64,000 bases of DNA from Thiothrix sp. (GCA_008015155.1 SSFA01000012.1:62001-126000); one strand, 5' to 3'. Positions 44,343 through 54,563 are shown, counted from the first letter of the stretch. Made by a program: numbers and translations. Notes: a model not told the origin generated them from the sequence alone.

Positions 44343-45179
44343 TCAGGATTGAACTTGGCGAGAACTATGGTCAGTCTCCCATCGATAGCTCGATAAATGT
44401 TTCAATTGTTGCTTGGCGCGTAGACGAATCAGAGTAGCAATCGCTATATAAATACTGACAGAGAAGAAATCTTTGCTAAATAATTTAGCTCGCATAATTT
44501 GCGAGTAAGGCTTGTCTTGTGATCGCGTGCACAAATTAGCAGCAGCTAATTGCATATTGCCTAAACGTGCCCTGGTCTTAATTTTAATCAGTGACTTAAG
44601 GTTCTGTGGGGCGGTAATGAATACTTGTGTACCGCTAACATTACCACGCTCGTCCGGCGCAAACTGGCAGCGCACAAAGCCATCATCATTGATTACATTA
44701 GGAAAATTACTAAAGCGCTTTCGTCCTTCAGCAGAAATGACAAAGCTACACGTGGCAACCACACCTTCACGGATATAAGGCAGAGATAACCAGACTTGAT
44801 AATATTGTTTCACTAACCAAGAAGAGCGCGAGGTATCAATTACAGGTTCAGGTGCGGCCAATAAGAGCGGCCCTTGGGCCATGACGGCAGTAATTTTTTC
44901 GATTGCTCCAGCAGAAAGCTTAGTATCTGCGTCAATATAAAAAACTGGCCATGACAATACATGCTTTTCAGCTTCATTAAGGGCATTCACTTTGGAAGGT
45001 GTGGCGATATCAAGACATAATACTTGTGGATATTCTTGTTGCACAATCGCGGCTGTTGTATCGGTACAACCATTGCAAGCGACAATGATGCGATCCACTC
45101 CCGGCTGCTGTAAAAGACTATCTAAACAAGCACGAATCACAGTGGCTTCATTATGTGCAGGAACGATAATGCTAGGCAT
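44343..45179 (-). CDS. Glycosyltransferase family 2
   Basis: The 278-residue protein starts SIIVPAHNEATVIRACLDSLLQQ, the GT2 nucleotide-sugar fold, with the acidic motif in VFYIDADTKLS (D-x-D type). A C-terminal hydrophobic stretch may anchor it to the inner membrane. It abuts the next GT2 gene. It should add one sugar to the lipid-linked repeat unit; which sugar is unknown. Confidence 0.9.
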   Translation of the reverse strand: MPSIIVPAHNEATVIRACLDSLLQQPGVDRIIVACNGCTDTTAAIVQQEYPQVLCLDIATPSKVNALNEAEKHVLSWPVFYIDADTKLSAGAIEKITAVMAQGPLLLAAPEPVIDTSRSSWLVKQYYQVWLSLPYIREGVVATCSFVISAEGRKRFSNFPNVINDDGFVRCQFAPDERGNVSGTQVFITAPQNLKSLIKIKTRARLGNMQLAAANLCTRSQDKPYSQIMRAKLFSKDFFSVSIYIAIATLIRLRAKQQLKHLSSYRWETDHSSRQVQS

Positions 45180-46103
45180 TTATGCTGAATATCCTTTGAG
45201 CCAGTTATCACGGGCTTGATAAACGGTTTGCCACTCTTGAGTCTGGGCTGAGTTAGGTTTTAGCAAACGGTGTAGGGCGTATTTGTTAAAGACATAAAGC
45301 CAGAGTAGGGCTTTGAAAACGGGGCGTTTCCAAGTGCTGATATGCCGATTGATCAGCTCCACTTTACCTTTAAGTAGCTTAATTAATTTCCCAGAAAAGC
45401 GAGAGTGACTCACACCACCATGATGGATTATGCGTGCATCTGGTGTGACGATGGGTTGATAGCCTTTGGCTTTAGCACGTAAGCAAAGATCAGCTTCTTC
45501 GGCATACATAAAGAAGGTAGGATCCAAGCCCCCTAATTCATCCCAAACCTGTCGTTTGATTAAAAAGAAGCAGCCAGAAAGAATATCCACTTCTTTAACC
45601 GTGTCGCGCTGCCAGCAGCCATAATTGGCGTGATTAAATAGGCAACTCGTGCTAAAGACTTTACTCAAACCTAAGGCACTGAAGAGCAAAGAAGCAAAGT
45701 CTGGTTTAGACCAAGCATGTTGAGTATTTAAACTAAGGTCATTATTTAAAGTAACTCCACCCCAAATGCCGTTACTAGGATGTTGTTCGGCAAAGCTTAG
45801 CAGCTTATCAATAGCGGCATCTAGCACTAGAGTGTCTGGGTTTAAGAGGAGTAAATAACTACCCTGAGCTTTTTCAACCCCTTTACAAACCCCACCAGCA
45901 AAACCTAAGTTTTCAGCACTTTCGATTAATTGAATCCTTGGAAAAGCTGCACGTATCACAGCTACCGAATTATCACTAGACTGATTGTCTACTACGATAA
46001 TTTCATAAGCTTGCTTAGTTTGCTCTTGAACCGACCGTAGAGCTTTTATTGTGTGCTCAGCGGTGTTGTAAGAAACTAAAATAATACTAACTAGCGGTTT
46101 CAT
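45180..46103 (-). CDS. Glycosyltransferase family 2, rhamnosyltransferase-like
   Basis: The 307-residue protein shows GT2 features SIILVSYNTAEHTIKALRSVQEQ and LLLLNPDTLVLD, followed by FFMYAEEADLCLRAKAKGY typical of the WcaA/rhamnosyltransferase group. Because a complete dTDP-rhamnose set lies in the same cluster, transfer of rhamnose is plausible but not shown. It overlaps the upstream acyltransferase by 17 bp. Confidence 0.88.
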   Translation of the reverse strand: MKPLVSIILVSYNTAEHTIKALRSVQEQTKQAYEIIVVDNQSSDNSVAVIRAAFPRIQLIESAENLGFAGGVCKGVEKAQGSYLLLLNPDTLVLDAAIDKLLSFAEQHPSNGIWGGVTLNNDLSLNTQHAWSKPDFASLLFSALGLSKVFSTSCLFNHANYGCWQRDTVKEVDILSGCFFLIKRQVWDELGGLDPTFFMYAEEADLCLRAKAKGYQPIVTPDARIIHHGGVSHSRFSGKLIKLLKGKVELINRHISTWKRPVFKALLWLYVFNKYALHRLLKPNSAQTQEWQTVYQARDNWLKGYSA

Positions 46104-46626
46104 TGAAAGCAGCGCTAGCTAAGGTTGTATTAGTAGGGGTTGTCTCAGCCTTAGCCGAAGTGTCCGGATTAATCAAGCGTCCATACGGTTTGGTATGGAT
46201 GCCAGTTCGGATCACACTGGCGGGATTACCTGCTACAACCGAGCCAGAGGGAACATCTTTAGTAACCACGCTACCAGCAGCAATAATACATTCGTCGCCA
46301 ATACTAATGCCAGGCATGATGATAGAGCCACAGCCTATAAAGCAACGCTTACCTATTTGAGTCATCTGCTGATAAGCACCTGCATGGCGTTCAGTCGCAT
46401 AATCATGGGAAAGGATAATGCTATCGAAAGTTACCATCGTTTCTTCACCAATAGCCAAGCCAGTAGGGTTAGTTTTATCAACACGAGCTTTTAAGGAAAT
46501 GCGCACACTAGGATGTAATTTCATTCCATAAAAAGATCTTAAATACCAATTGTAGGCATAGAGTAGGCTGTGTCTAAAACTGAGTATCCACATGAATACT
46601 TTTTGACTGACGAAGCGCGGCTTCAT
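46087..46626 (-). CDS. Left-handed beta-helix acyltransferase (WcaF/LacA-type)
   Basis: The start at 46626 (MKPRFVSQKVFMW) overlaps the wzy stop as ATGA and replaces the tracked 46650. The 179-residue protein carries hexapeptide repeats such as IGKRCFIGCGSIIMPGISIGDECIIAAGSVVTKDV and ends GNPASVI, as in sugar O-acetyltransferases. It probably acetylates a sugar of the repeat unit. Confidence 0.88.
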   Translation of the reverse strand: MKPRFVSQKVFMWILSFRHSLLYAYNWYLRSFYGMKLHPSVRISLKARVDKTNPTGLAIGEETMVTFDSIILSHDYATERHAGAYQQMTQIGKRCFIGCGSIIMPGISIGDECIIAAGSVVTKDVPSGSVVAGNPASVIRTGIHTKPYGRLINPDTSAKAETTPTNTTLASAAFNETAS

Positions 46627-47909
46627 ATAGTTGATTTCCCCTGAGCCCAAGTTGATAGTGCCTGACTATCTGAATGGGGTGTTTCTGGCATTAGATTATA
46701 TTTTGCCCAAGACATAGCGCCGAGTGTGAAGAAAAACATTGGCTGTAATTTGTCAAAGTAGTCGACCGTAAATCCTATTAAAATCAAAGACATGAAAGAT
46801 AGGATCCAAGCCGTGACCATCCACTTCACATTTTCATGCTGCCGATGTACTTGGTTTAACACGCTAAAAACCGCATACAGACAAGCTGTCAGCAACAGAA
46901 CAAAAGCAAAAATACCGTGTTGTAGGGTAACAAGTAACCAGAAACTGTCAATACTATCGCCCATCCAATCTTTCCAATAAGGACGGGTCCAATCATTGTG
47001 AGCAATGCCTAAGATAGGGTTATCAAGGATATCATCCATACTGTATTCCCACTGTAACATGCGGAAATAGCCCGTATTGGGATTAAACGTTAGGTAAGAG
47101 ATTAAAATTCCAAAAAAGCCGCGATTAGATAAAGCTTGAATAAGCATAGCAGCCGCTAAACCGCTAAAAAACAGAGCGACCCAGAAGCGCCGCGCAGTAT
47201 GCCAAAATTTAACTAATAACACGGTAAAGGCTTGGAAAATCAAAGACAATAAAGGTGCTGAGGATAGTGTAGTAAGCATGGAAATGCTCAAGCCTATCAC
47301 TGCTAGTAACTGTCTAAATTTCTGTTGACGCCAGAAGAGCAGAATCGCAAAAGGGAAGAATAGGGCAGCTAAAGTACCATACAGAATGGGGTGAGCAAAT
47401 ACGCTGGTGGTACGCATAATACTGCCACGAATATAGTATTCCGTATAAAGACGATAATCGATTGATAAGTGACCTGTAACGCGTTCTGCCCATTCGTGTA
47501 AAATCCGGTGATGGGATACAGCTTCATACACTGCAGGCAAGGTGAGCAGCACTAAAATACTAATAAAAGCTAAGTTGATGCGGTAAAAACGCTCAGGTGT
47601 AGTAATAAATAATTTGGCTAAATAGAAGGCTCCTAAGGTTTCTAAGGAGTAGAGGCCAGTCGATTCGATCGCCTTTTGTAAACTATGGTTAGCCCAGAAA
47701 CTGGCAAAGGCTAGCACAATCAACCCTAAAAGCAGCACATCAGTCAGATCCGCACGTTTTAATACTGTACGGAAATTAAAGAAGGCATAGATCAAAGTGA
47801 GGGCGAGGATAACCCGGTAAGTTTCAATACGCACCGTTCCAGCCATCACAAAGAATTCAACTGGAATGAAAATCGAAATTACAAATAAAACGGCAAGAAT
47901 TCTTAGCAT
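46623..47909 (-). CDS. O-antigen/exopolysaccharide polymerase-like membrane protein (Wzy type)
   Basis: The 428-residue protein has ten or more membrane segments and a large periplasmic-type loop with a Wzy_C-like region (GILISYLTFNPNTGYFRMLQWEYSMDDILDNPILGIAHNDW). Its place between the flippase and sugar-modifying genes fits a polymerase that joins repeat units. Sequence conservation in this family is low, so the call rests on topology and context. Confidence 0.82.
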   Translation of the reverse strand: MLRILAVLFVISIFIPVEFFVMAGTVRIETYRVILALTLIYAFFNFRTVLKRADLTDVLLLGLIVLAFASFWANHSLQKAIESTGLYSLETLGAFYLAKLFITTPERFYRINLAFISILVLLTLPAVYEAVSHHRILHEWAERVTGHLSIDYRLYTEYYIRGSIMRTTSVFAHPILYGTLAALFFPFAILLFWRQQKFRQLLAVIGLSISMLTTLSSAPLLSLIFQAFTVLLVKFWHTARRFWVALFFSGLAAAMLIQALSNRGFFGILISYLTFNPNTGYFRMLQWEYSMDDILDNPILGIAHNDWTRPYWKDWMGDSIDSFWLLVTLQHGIFAFVLLLTACLYAVFSVLNQVHRQHENVKWMVTAWILSFMSLILIGFTVDYFDKLQPMFFFTLGAMSWAKYNLMPETPHSDSQALSTWAQGKSTI

Positions 47910-47915
47910 AGTTGT

Positions 47916-49190
47916 CTAAGCATAGCTACTTAGCAGGCGGTTTTTGAAGAAAAATACGATAACTCCACCCGTTAAGAGTAAGTTCGCAGCTAAAGTTGCC
48001 ATAGCAGCGCCTTCGATCCCATATTGAGGAATCAATAGCCAATTAGCCAATAGGTTCGCAAGCAAGGCAATAAATAATAAGCTGTTAAGATAGCGCACTT
48101 GCTCACGGATGATGAACATAAAAGAGAAAGTAATGCCTAAACCGCGGACTAATTGACCTAAAAGCAAGATGACTAGGGTGGTTGCTGCTTGCACATAACC
48201 TTCATTAAAGACCGCTAAAACGGGTTTGCCGACTAAGGCTATGACTAAAGTAACTGCAGATAAAACAGCTGCAACAAGGAGTGTCGCTTGCCAGAAGAAC
48301 TTGCGTAGTCTGTCTGGATTTTGCTTATGCATACGTAACAGGCGTGGATAAATAGTTGCATCCAAAGCACCTAGAAAAAAACCGCTTACAAAGGATAGGC
48401 GTGCTGCTACCGTGAATAAAGCTACATCTTCATTATTTAATAACCAACCGGTCATTAAGGTATCTGCCCATAGCATCATGAAAGCAAAGTAGGACACGGG
48501 TGCTAAAGGCAGCGAGCTTTGCAAAACGGATTGGCGTGAAATAGGATCACTAGATGATTTTAAAACGGGTAACCAAGCACGTAACCAATAAAAGGAAACT
48601 AAGCCTGCTAATACCACTGAGAGTGTATAAATCCATAGGTAATTTTGATCAACAGGAAATAGCGGCCAAAATACTAGAATCACCAGCATCATACAGATAG
48701 CAGGCAGTGCATTTTGAATCAATAAGGATTCAGAAATATGATGTGCTGCCTTCATGAAGGCAGAGTTGGTCATGACCAGATTAAAGAAGAAAATTCCTAA
48801 AGCCGCAATCCACAACCAAGCTAGCTGAATATCACCATCAAATAAGTTTCGTTTCACCACCGGACTAATCGCTAGCCAGATCAGCATGAAAACGATACTA
48901 CTAATAAGCAACAGCCTAAAAGCACTGTATAAATGGCGTAATTGGGCTTGCGCCAAGCCATGCTCAGGTAAACCGGCCACTTCTCTAACTAGCCATTGCT
49001 CTACACCGACACGACTAAACAATGAGATGCCCGTTACTAAAGTCATCAGCATGAATAACATGCCTGCTTCATTCATAGGCAGTGTACGTGTGATAATGAT
49101 AGCGACTGCAAAATTTAAACCCACCCCTGCAAAGCGTGCAAGGATTGAGAACGCTGTTTGCCATAGTAAAGAGGGGTTGTTCAATTTCAT
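47916..49190 (-). CDS. Polysaccharide flippase (Wzx/MATE-like superfamily)
   Basis: The 424-residue protein has about twelve membrane segments and an N-terminal pattern FAGVGLNFAVAIIITRTLPMNEAGMLF typical of Wzx/polysaccharide transporters. It should flip lipid-linked repeat units across the inner membrane. It lies 3 bp from the Alg13-like gene. Confidence 0.9.
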   Translation of the reverse strand: MKLNNPSLLWQTAFSILARFAGVGLNFAVAIIITRTLPMNEAGMLFMLMTLVTGISLFSRVGVEQWLVREVAGLPEHGLAQAQLRHLYSAFRLLLISSIVFMLIWLAISPVVKRNLFDGDIQLAWLWIAALGIFFFNLVMTNSAFMKAAHHISESLLIQNALPAICMMLVILVFWPLFPVDQNYLWIYTLSVVLAGLVSFYWLRAWLPVLKSSSDPISRQSVLQSSLPLAPVSYFAFMMLWADTLMTGWLLNNEDVALFTVAARLSFVSGFFLGALDATIYPRLLRMHKQNPDRLRKFFWQATLLVAAVLSAVTLVIALVGKPVLAVFNEGYVQAATTLVILLLGQLVRGLGITFSFMFIIREQVRYLNSLLFIALLANLLANWLLIPQYGIEGAAMATLAANLLLTGGVIVFFFKNRLLSSYA

Positions 49191-49193
49191 AGT

Positions 49194-49667
49194 TTAAGCT
49201 CGTATCGCTTGATCAATGAAATTAATCAGGTTTTGCCGACGCTCAACGCCAACTTGTCCACCCGCTTGCAGGTTTTCATGTTGGTCTAATAAAGCAGTTA
49301 AAGCTGCACAACTTGTTGCAGTATAAACACCGGGCAATTTAGACATCCACTCTAAACCATCCGCTTGATGATTGTTGCGATGTTCACCGAGTTCAAATTG
49401 GCGATTCATGACGATAATCGGTTTGCTGCTTTCAATCGCTGTGATGATATTACCCATGCCAGCATGCGAAATAATCAAGCTAGCTTTTTGCAGGGTTTGA
49501 TTGAAAACTTCGGTTGTCATAAAGCGCTCATAGCGGGCATAGACAGGCAAATAGGTTCCGGTAGCAATTTGAGCTACCACCTCAACGCCATGAGCCTGCG
49601 CCCATTCATCTACACAGCGAATCAATCGATCAAAGGGAAATTGAGTGCCGACAGCTACAAAAATCAT
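49194..49667 (-). CDS. Alg13-like glycosyltransferase subunit (GT28 C-terminal domain)
   Basis: The 157-residue protein matches the C-terminal nucleotide-sugar-binding half of GT28 enzymes: IFVAVGTQFPFDRLIRCVDEW at the start and LIISHAGMGNIITAIESSKPIIVMNRQ at the donor site. Bacterial pairs such as PssD/PssE work as split transferases. It overlaps its Alg14-like partner by 4 bp. Confidence 0.9.
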   Translation of the reverse strand: MIFVAVGTQFPFDRLIRCVDEWAQAHGVEVVAQIATGTYLPVYARYERFMTTEVFNQTLQKASLIISHAGMGNIITAIESSKPIIVMNRQFELGEHRNNHQADGLEWMSKLPGVYTATSCAALTALLDQHENLQAGGQVGVERRQNLINFIDQAIRA

Positions 49668-50119
49668 AAAACGGAGCCTTTAAATAAGATTTGCTGTGCA
49701 TCACTCAAATGTTCCCATTGAGTTAAAAATACATCAGCCCGTTTTTTGACTAACTCACCTGAGCGGGAAATTTTTTGTACATTGGCAATGCTATCTACCC
49801 AAATGGTACGAATCCTCAATAGCTTGCCCAGTAAAATAGCGACTACACCAGGGGCAGCGCCTGTAGATAAAATCACCTGTGGACGTTCTTTTAACAAAAT
49901 ATAGCCGACTTGCAGTGCACAAGGGAGCAACTTCCATTTATCGTCTGCACTCACATCAATCACAGAATAAATTTTCTGATCCCGCTTAGGTTTAAACAGC
50001 TTATCTGGCAGTGCATAGACAATCTCATGCTCTGCTTCTAAACCAGCACATAAACGGGTGAGCTGGATCCAATGCCCGCCTGGTGAGGAGATGGCGAATA
50101 TTTTACGTTTAACATTCAT
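49664..50119 (-). CDS. Alg14-like glycosyltransferase subunit (membrane-associated)
   Basis: The 151-residue protein begins with KIFAISSPGGHWIQLTRLC and has VILSTGAAPGVVAILLGKLL, as in Alg14/PssD proteins that hold the acceptor side and membrane-anchor the Alg13-type partner. Overlaps both neighbours by 4 bp. Probably adds the second sugar of the repeat. Confidence 0.9.
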   Translation of the reverse strand: MNVKRKIFAISSPGGHWIQLTRLCAGLEAEHEIVYALPDKLFKPKRDQKIYSVIDVSADDKWKLLPCALQVGYILLKERPQVILSTGAAPGVVAILLGKLLRIRTIWVDSIANVQKISRSGELVKKRADVFLTQWEHLSDAQQILFKGSVL

Positions 50120-51069
50120 GAGGCTTTACGCAAATAAAAAGCAGCTTGATCACCTTTATTCAGCGCATTTAACTCGCGAGCCCGATGTTCAAATTGCTTA
50201 ATCTGTTCCGCAGTGAAAGGCGAGTTTGCTGGGTTTTCTGCCCAAGAGCGCTCTGAGCGTAAAGCAATATCTTGTTCGTATTGCTCGCTACCCCAGAATT
50301 GGAAAGCGTTGGAGTCATATTGAATGTGGCTAACTGTGAAACCAGTCTGTTCTGCGAGTTTTTGAATGCTCTCTACTGAATGCAAAAACAGATGACGTGG
50401 CGCATCCAATTGCGACCAATTGACGCCATAGTGTTGCCAAGCATAAGAAGATACTGTCGGTACCCGCAATAAAACAGTCCCACCTTTAGCAAGTAAGCGT
50501 TGAGCCTGCTCTAGAGTTTTCTGTTGTTCGACTAAATGCTCGAAGGAGTGGTGAAACATAATCAAATCCCACTCATCCGTTTCGCTAAAAATATCCCGCT
50601 TTTCAATAACCAAGCCATTGGGATAGCGGATAGTATCTGCATTAAAAGGATCGATACCTAATAGCTGAGTGAAGCCAGCTTCACGCAAAGCATTTAATAA
50701 TAAACCGGCACCACAGCCTACATCTAAAATGCGGGAGTCTTGTTTTAATTGAATAGGTCGCAGGGTCGTAAGTTTGTTATTCGGGGCAGCTAAGCTTAAG
50801 GCATGGCCGAGTAAAGATTTACCGGTCACTGCATAGTAATCACGTTGACGTAGCAATTGTTGCTTAAGCTTGCTGCTCGTATTAGGAGCGGAGTAGGAAT
50901 AATAATTGCTCGGATAATAAGCCGCTAGATTCTCTGGAATCGACTCGATCTGTAAGCAGTTACACTCAGTACATTGGAAATAACGATGCTCATCTCGTAA
51001 ACCAAGCATCATTTCCTTAGCAGTGTAAACGCTATGTTCGCCCGTGCTACCACAAATCCGACACTGCAT
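50116..51069 (-). CDS. SAM-dependent methyltransferase with N-terminal zinc-binding cysteines
   Basis: The 317-residue protein starts with two CxxC pairs (MQCRICGSTGE and YFQCTECNCLQ), then a class I SAM domain with ILDVGCGAGLLLNALREAG and a later IMFHHSFEHLVEQ. Such proteins methylate sugars in exopolysaccharide clusters. Its stop shares one base with... the rfbB-side junction: its ATG at 51069 overlaps the rfbB stop, indicating coupling. Confidence 0.87.
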   Translation of the reverse strand: MQCRICGSTGEHSVYTAKEMMLGLRDEHRYFQCTECNCLQIESIPENLAAYYPSNYYSYSAPNTSSKLKQQLLRQRDYYAVTGKSLLGHALSLAAPNNKLTTLRPIQLKQDSRILDVGCGAGLLLNALREAGFTQLLGIDPFNADTIRYPNGLVIEKRDIFSETDEWDLIMFHHSFEHLVEQQKTLEQAQRLLAKGGTVLLRVPTVSSYAWQHYGVNWSQLDAPRHLFLHSVESIQKLAEQTGFTVSHIQYDSNAFQFWGSEQYEQDIALRSERSWAENPANSPFTAEQIKQFEHRARELNALNKGDQAAFYLRKAS

Positions 51070-52142
51070 TAAGCTGGCTCCTTAGCCGCTGCATGACTAC
51101 CAAACAGTTGAATATCATCCGCTTGCCAGAAGCTAGTATGACTTAAATACCAATCTAAGGTTTTTGCTAAGCCTGATTGGAAGGTTTCCGCAGGATTATA
51201 ACCTAGCTCCTGACAAATCTTGCGATTATCAATAGCATAACGTCGATCATGACCAGGTCGATCTGTCACATAAGTGATGAGTTGTTTATGTGGAACATGA
51301 GGGGAGTCTGGGAAACGCTCATCTAATAGCGCACAGAGGGTATGAATCAAATTCAGGTTAGTCTGTTCGTTATTGCCGCCAATATTATAAGTCTCACCAA
51401 TCCGCCCGGTGCGGATAATCAAATCGATGCCACGATTATGATCATCCACATAGAGCCAGTCGCGAATCTGTTGGCCATCACCATAGATCGGTACGGCTTT
51501 ACCGCGCAATAAATTCGAGATTGCTAATGGAATAAGCTTTTCTGGGTATTGATAAGGGCCATAATTGTTGGAGCAATTACTGGTCGTCGTATTTAAACCA
51601 TAGGTATGTTGATAGGCTCGTACGATATGATCAGAAGCAGCTTTGCTTGCTGCATAAGGCGAGTTTGGCGCGTAGGGGGTCGTTTCTGTAAATGCTGGAT
51701 CGCTAGCGGATAAAGTACCATAAACTTCATCCGTCGAGACATGATGGAAGCGATGTTCACAGCCTTTATTCTCCTCCAACCATACAGTTTTTGCTGCTTT
51801 TAATAAACTATGGGTTCCATCAATATTGGTACGCAAGAAAGCATCAGGTCCATAAATTGAGCGGTCTACATGCGATTCAGCAGCAAAATGCACAATAGTT
51901 TCGATCTGAGCTTCGCGCAGTAAACGCTCCACTAGAGGCTGGTCAAGAATATCACCTTGTACAAAGCGAAAATTCGGCTGTCCTTCTAAGCTTGCTAAAT
52001 TGCTATAGCGACCTGCATAGGTTAGGGCATCTAATACCGTAATATGCGTATCTGGATAGGTAGCTAGCCAGTAATGGACAAAGTTAGTGCCAATAAAGCC
52101 TGCACCACCGGTTACGAGTAGATTTTTAGGTTGATAGGTCAT
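51069..52142 (-). CDS. rfbB: dTDP-glucose 4,6-dehydratase
   Basis: The 357-residue short-chain dehydrogenase-type enzyme converts dTDP-glucose to the 4-keto-6-deoxy sugar. It has the NAD motif TGGAGFIGTNFVHYWL, the HVSTDEVYG catalytic segment and the YAASKAASD Y-x-x-x-K pair. It is second step of dTDP-L-rhamnose synthesis, alongside rfbA, C and D. Confidence 0.96.
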   Translation of the reverse strand: MTYQPKNLLVTGGAGFIGTNFVHYWLATYPDTHITVLDALTYAGRYSNLASLEGQPNFRFVQGDILDQPLVERLLREAQIETIVHFAAESHVDRSIYGPDAFLRTNIDGTHSLLKAAKTVWLEENKGCEHRFHHVSTDEVYGTLSASDPAFTETTPYAPNSPYAASKAASDHIVRAYQHTYGLNTTTSNCSNNYGPYQYPEKLIPLAISNLLRGKAVPIYGDGQQIRDWLYVDDHNRGIDLIIRTGRIGETYNIGGNNEQTNLNLIHTLCALLDERFPDSPHVPHKQLITYVTDRPGHDRRYAIDNRKICQELGYNPAETFQSGLAKTLDWYLSHTSFWQADDIQLFGSHAAAKEPA

Positions 52143-52144
52143 AA

Positions 52145-53041
52145 TTAAGCGTGTTGACTCGATTCATGCAATTCAGTGAGCATAGCTTGCAAACTGGAGC
52201 GCCAATAGGGCAAGCGATAGCCGAGATACTCTTCAGTACGGCTTTTATCCATCACGCTAAAAGCAGGGCGTTTAGCGGGTGTAGGGTAAGCACTACTGCG
52301 AATTGGATTAATGGGAATACGTTTGTTGAGTAAGCCTAAGTGATAAGCTTCCTCTTGAATAGTGACTGCAAAATCATACCAACTGGCTACACCATTATCT
52401 GAGCAATGCAGAATACCTTGAGCATCTTGTGCTACCAAAGCCCAAATACTTTGCGCTAGCGTGCGTGCCCAAGTAGGTGAGCCGACTTGATCATACACCA
52501 CACCTAATTGCTCGCGCTCTTGCATAAAGCGCAACATGCTTTTCACAAAGTTATTGCCATGTGTGGAGTAGAGCCAAGAAGTACGAAGAATTAAGGCAGT
52601 CGATAAATGTGCTTGAACTTGTTGTTCACCACTCAGTTTAGTGGCTCCATACACACCTAAAGGTGCTGGGGTAGCTTCTGGTGCATAGGGTAACGAGTAA
52701 GCACCATCAAATACAAAATCTGTTGAGATATGGACAAGCTTAGTGGGTCTAGCCTGATTAGCTTGTGCAACAGCTTGAGCAAGGAGGCCAGCAGCATCTC
52801 CATTTAAGCGCTGAGCATTTACTTGATCCGTTTCTGCTTTATCCACAGCGGTATAAGCAGCTGCATTAATGACTAAATCAGGCTGATATTGTTCTAAAGC
52901 AGCAGCTATTTGCTTAGGATGAGTAATGTCGAGTGTTTGATGATCAGTGGCGATTAATTCAACATCTGGCGCTACAGTGTGCTGTAATTCATAGCCTAAT
53001 TGCCCATTCGCGCCGGTCACTAAAACTCTCTGCAGTTTCAT
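52145..53041 (-). CDS. rfbD: dTDP-4-dehydrorhamnose reductase
   Basis: The 298-residue protein has the Rossmann motif VTGANGQLGYEL, ISTDFVFDG and YGATKLSGEQ (Y-x-x-x-K), and performs the final NADPH-dependent step to dTDP-L-rhamnose. It overlaps rfbC by 4 bp and is 2 bp from rfbB. Confidence 0.96.
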   Translation of the reverse strand: MKLQRVLVTGANGQLGYELQHTVAPDVELIATDHQTLDITHPKQIAAALEQYQPDLVINAAAYTAVDKAETDQVNAQRLNGDAAGLLAQAVAQANQARPTKLVHISTDFVFDGAYSLPYAPEATPAPLGVYGATKLSGEQQVQAHLSTALILRTSWLYSTHGNNFVKSMLRFMQEREQLGVVYDQVGSPTWARTLAQSIWALVAQDAQGILHCSDNGVASWYDFAVTIQEEAYHLGLLNKRIPINPIRSSAYPTPAKRPAFSVMDKSRTEEYLGYRLPYWRSSLQAMLTELHESSQHA

Positions 53042-53586
53042 GCAAATACCTCAGCGTCTGACAATAAAGTGCCAACAGCATCCTTAGCAGAGAGTTGTGG
53101 TGCTTCCCCACGCACGAGAGGCCACGGAATATTCAAGCTAGGATCATCCCAGCGTACACAGCGCTCATACTCTGGTGCATATAAATTGGTGCATTTATAT
53201 TGAAAGTCGGCTGATTCACTCATCACATAAAAGCCATGTGCAAAGCCAGGTGGAACCCAAAACAATCGATGATTGTCCGCTGAAAGCTCGACAGCAGTCC
53301 ATTGTCCGAATGTAGGGGAAGAGCGGCGTAGATCAACAGCCACATCGTAAACACAGCCCTGAGTTACGCGGACTAATTTGCCTTGAGGGTTGTTAATTTG
53401 ATAGTGCAGGCCGCGTAAAATACCTTGGCGCGAACGACTATGATTATCTTGGACAAATCTAAAGTCTAAACCAGCTTCAGCAAAGCTCTGTTGATTCCAA
53501 GTCTCCATGAAGAAACCACGCTCATCACCAAAGACCTTCGGTTCTATAATGAGAACATCCGGAATAGCGGTTGGAATAAGCTTCAT
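53038..53586 (-). CDS. rfbC: dTDP-4-dehydrorhamnose 3,5-epimerase
   Basis: The 182-residue cupin-fold epimerase shows [35 protein letters not shown] with the catalytic histidine, and [14 protein letters not shown]. Overlaps both rfbA and rfbD by 4 bp. Confidence 0.97.
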   Translation of the reverse strand: MKLIPTAIPDVLIIEPKVFGDERGFFMETWNQQSFAEAGLDFRFVQDNHSRSRQGILRGLHYQINNPQGKLVRVTQGCVYDVAVDLRRSSPTFGQWTAVELSADNHRLFWVPPGFAHGFYVMSESADFQYKCTNLYAPEYERCVRWDDPSLNIPWPLVRGEAPQLSAKDAVGTLLSDAEVFA

Positions 53587-54470
53587 TTAGCAACTCCAAT
53601 CAGATAATGTCCGTATCCACTTTTCTTCAATGGCTCCGCTAAGCTGAGTAATTGTTCAGTATCAATATAACGCATCCGCCAAGCGACCTCTTCAGGGCAG
53701 GCAATTTTCAAGCCTTGGCGCTCCTCTATAACGCGAATATAGTTGGAAGCATCTAACAACGAAGCATGAGTTCCCGTGTCGAGCCACGCAGTACCCCGCT
53801 TAAGGATCTCCACTTGGAGTTGTTCTTTTTCTAAATACATTTGGTTGACCGTGGTAATCTCTAGCTCCCCACGCTCTGAAGGTTTAACTGCTTTAGCAAC
53901 ATCCACGACTTGGTTATCATAAAAATAGAGTCCAGTCACTGCGTAGTTGGAACGAGGTTTAATGGGTTTCTCTTCAATGCTGAGCGCACGGCCCTGCTCA
54001 TCGAAATCGACTACCCCATAACGCTCAGGATCACGCACATAGTAGGCAAAAACTGTCGCACCTTGAGTTTGCTCATAAGCCGCTTGGAGGCGTTGTGAGA
54101 GGCCTTCTCCATAGTAAATATTATCGCCTAAGATGAGCGTACAAGGTGAGTTTCCTAAGAAGGCAGCACCGATCAGAAAGGCTTGAGCTAAACCCTCTGG
54201 TTTAGGCTGAATGGCATATTGCAGATTGATACCCCATTGCGAGCCATCACCTAGCAAAGCTTGGAACTGACTGGAATCTTGGGGAGTAGTGATGATTAAA
54301 ATATCCCGAATCCCTGACAACATCAGTACAGTCAGAGGATAGTAAATCATCGGTTTATCGTAAATTGGCATCAGTTGCTTACTGACTGCTTGGGTCAATG
54401 GATACAAACGTGTGCCACTGCCACCCGCTAAAATGATACCCTTACGTTGTATGCTCATAGATTTTTTCAT
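53583..54470 (-). CDS. rfbA: Glucose-1-phosphate thymidylyltransferase
   Basis: The 295-residue nucleotidyltransferase starts [36 protein letters not shown], the signature loop, and includes [13 protein letters not shown] and [20 protein letters not shown]. It makes dTDP-glucose and heads the rfbACDB-exopolysaccharide operon. The 93-bp gap upstream should contain the main promoter, but no clear boxes were assigned. Confidence 0.97.
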   Translation of the reverse strand: MKKSMSIQRKGIILAGGSGTRLYPLTQAVSKQLMPIYDKPMIYYPLTVLMLSGIRDILIITTPQDSSQFQALLGDGSQWGINLQYAIQPKPEGLAQAFLIGAAFLGNSPCTLILGDNIYYGEGLSQRLQAAYEQTQGATVFAYYVRDPERYGVVDFDEQGRALSIEEKPIKPRSNYAVTGLYFYDNQVVDVAKAVKPSERGELEITTVNQMYLEKEQLQVEILKRGTAWLDTGTHASLLDASNYIRVIEERQGLKIACPEEVAWRMRYIDTEQLLSLAEPLKKSGYGHYLIGVAK

Positions 54471-54563
54471 TAATTGTTTAACCTAGAGTAAAAGTGTAGT
54501 TGATTTGCTGGGTAATCCATTAATTCTATCTGTCGAGTGGTTGCTTAATGGCGGTATTTTGAC

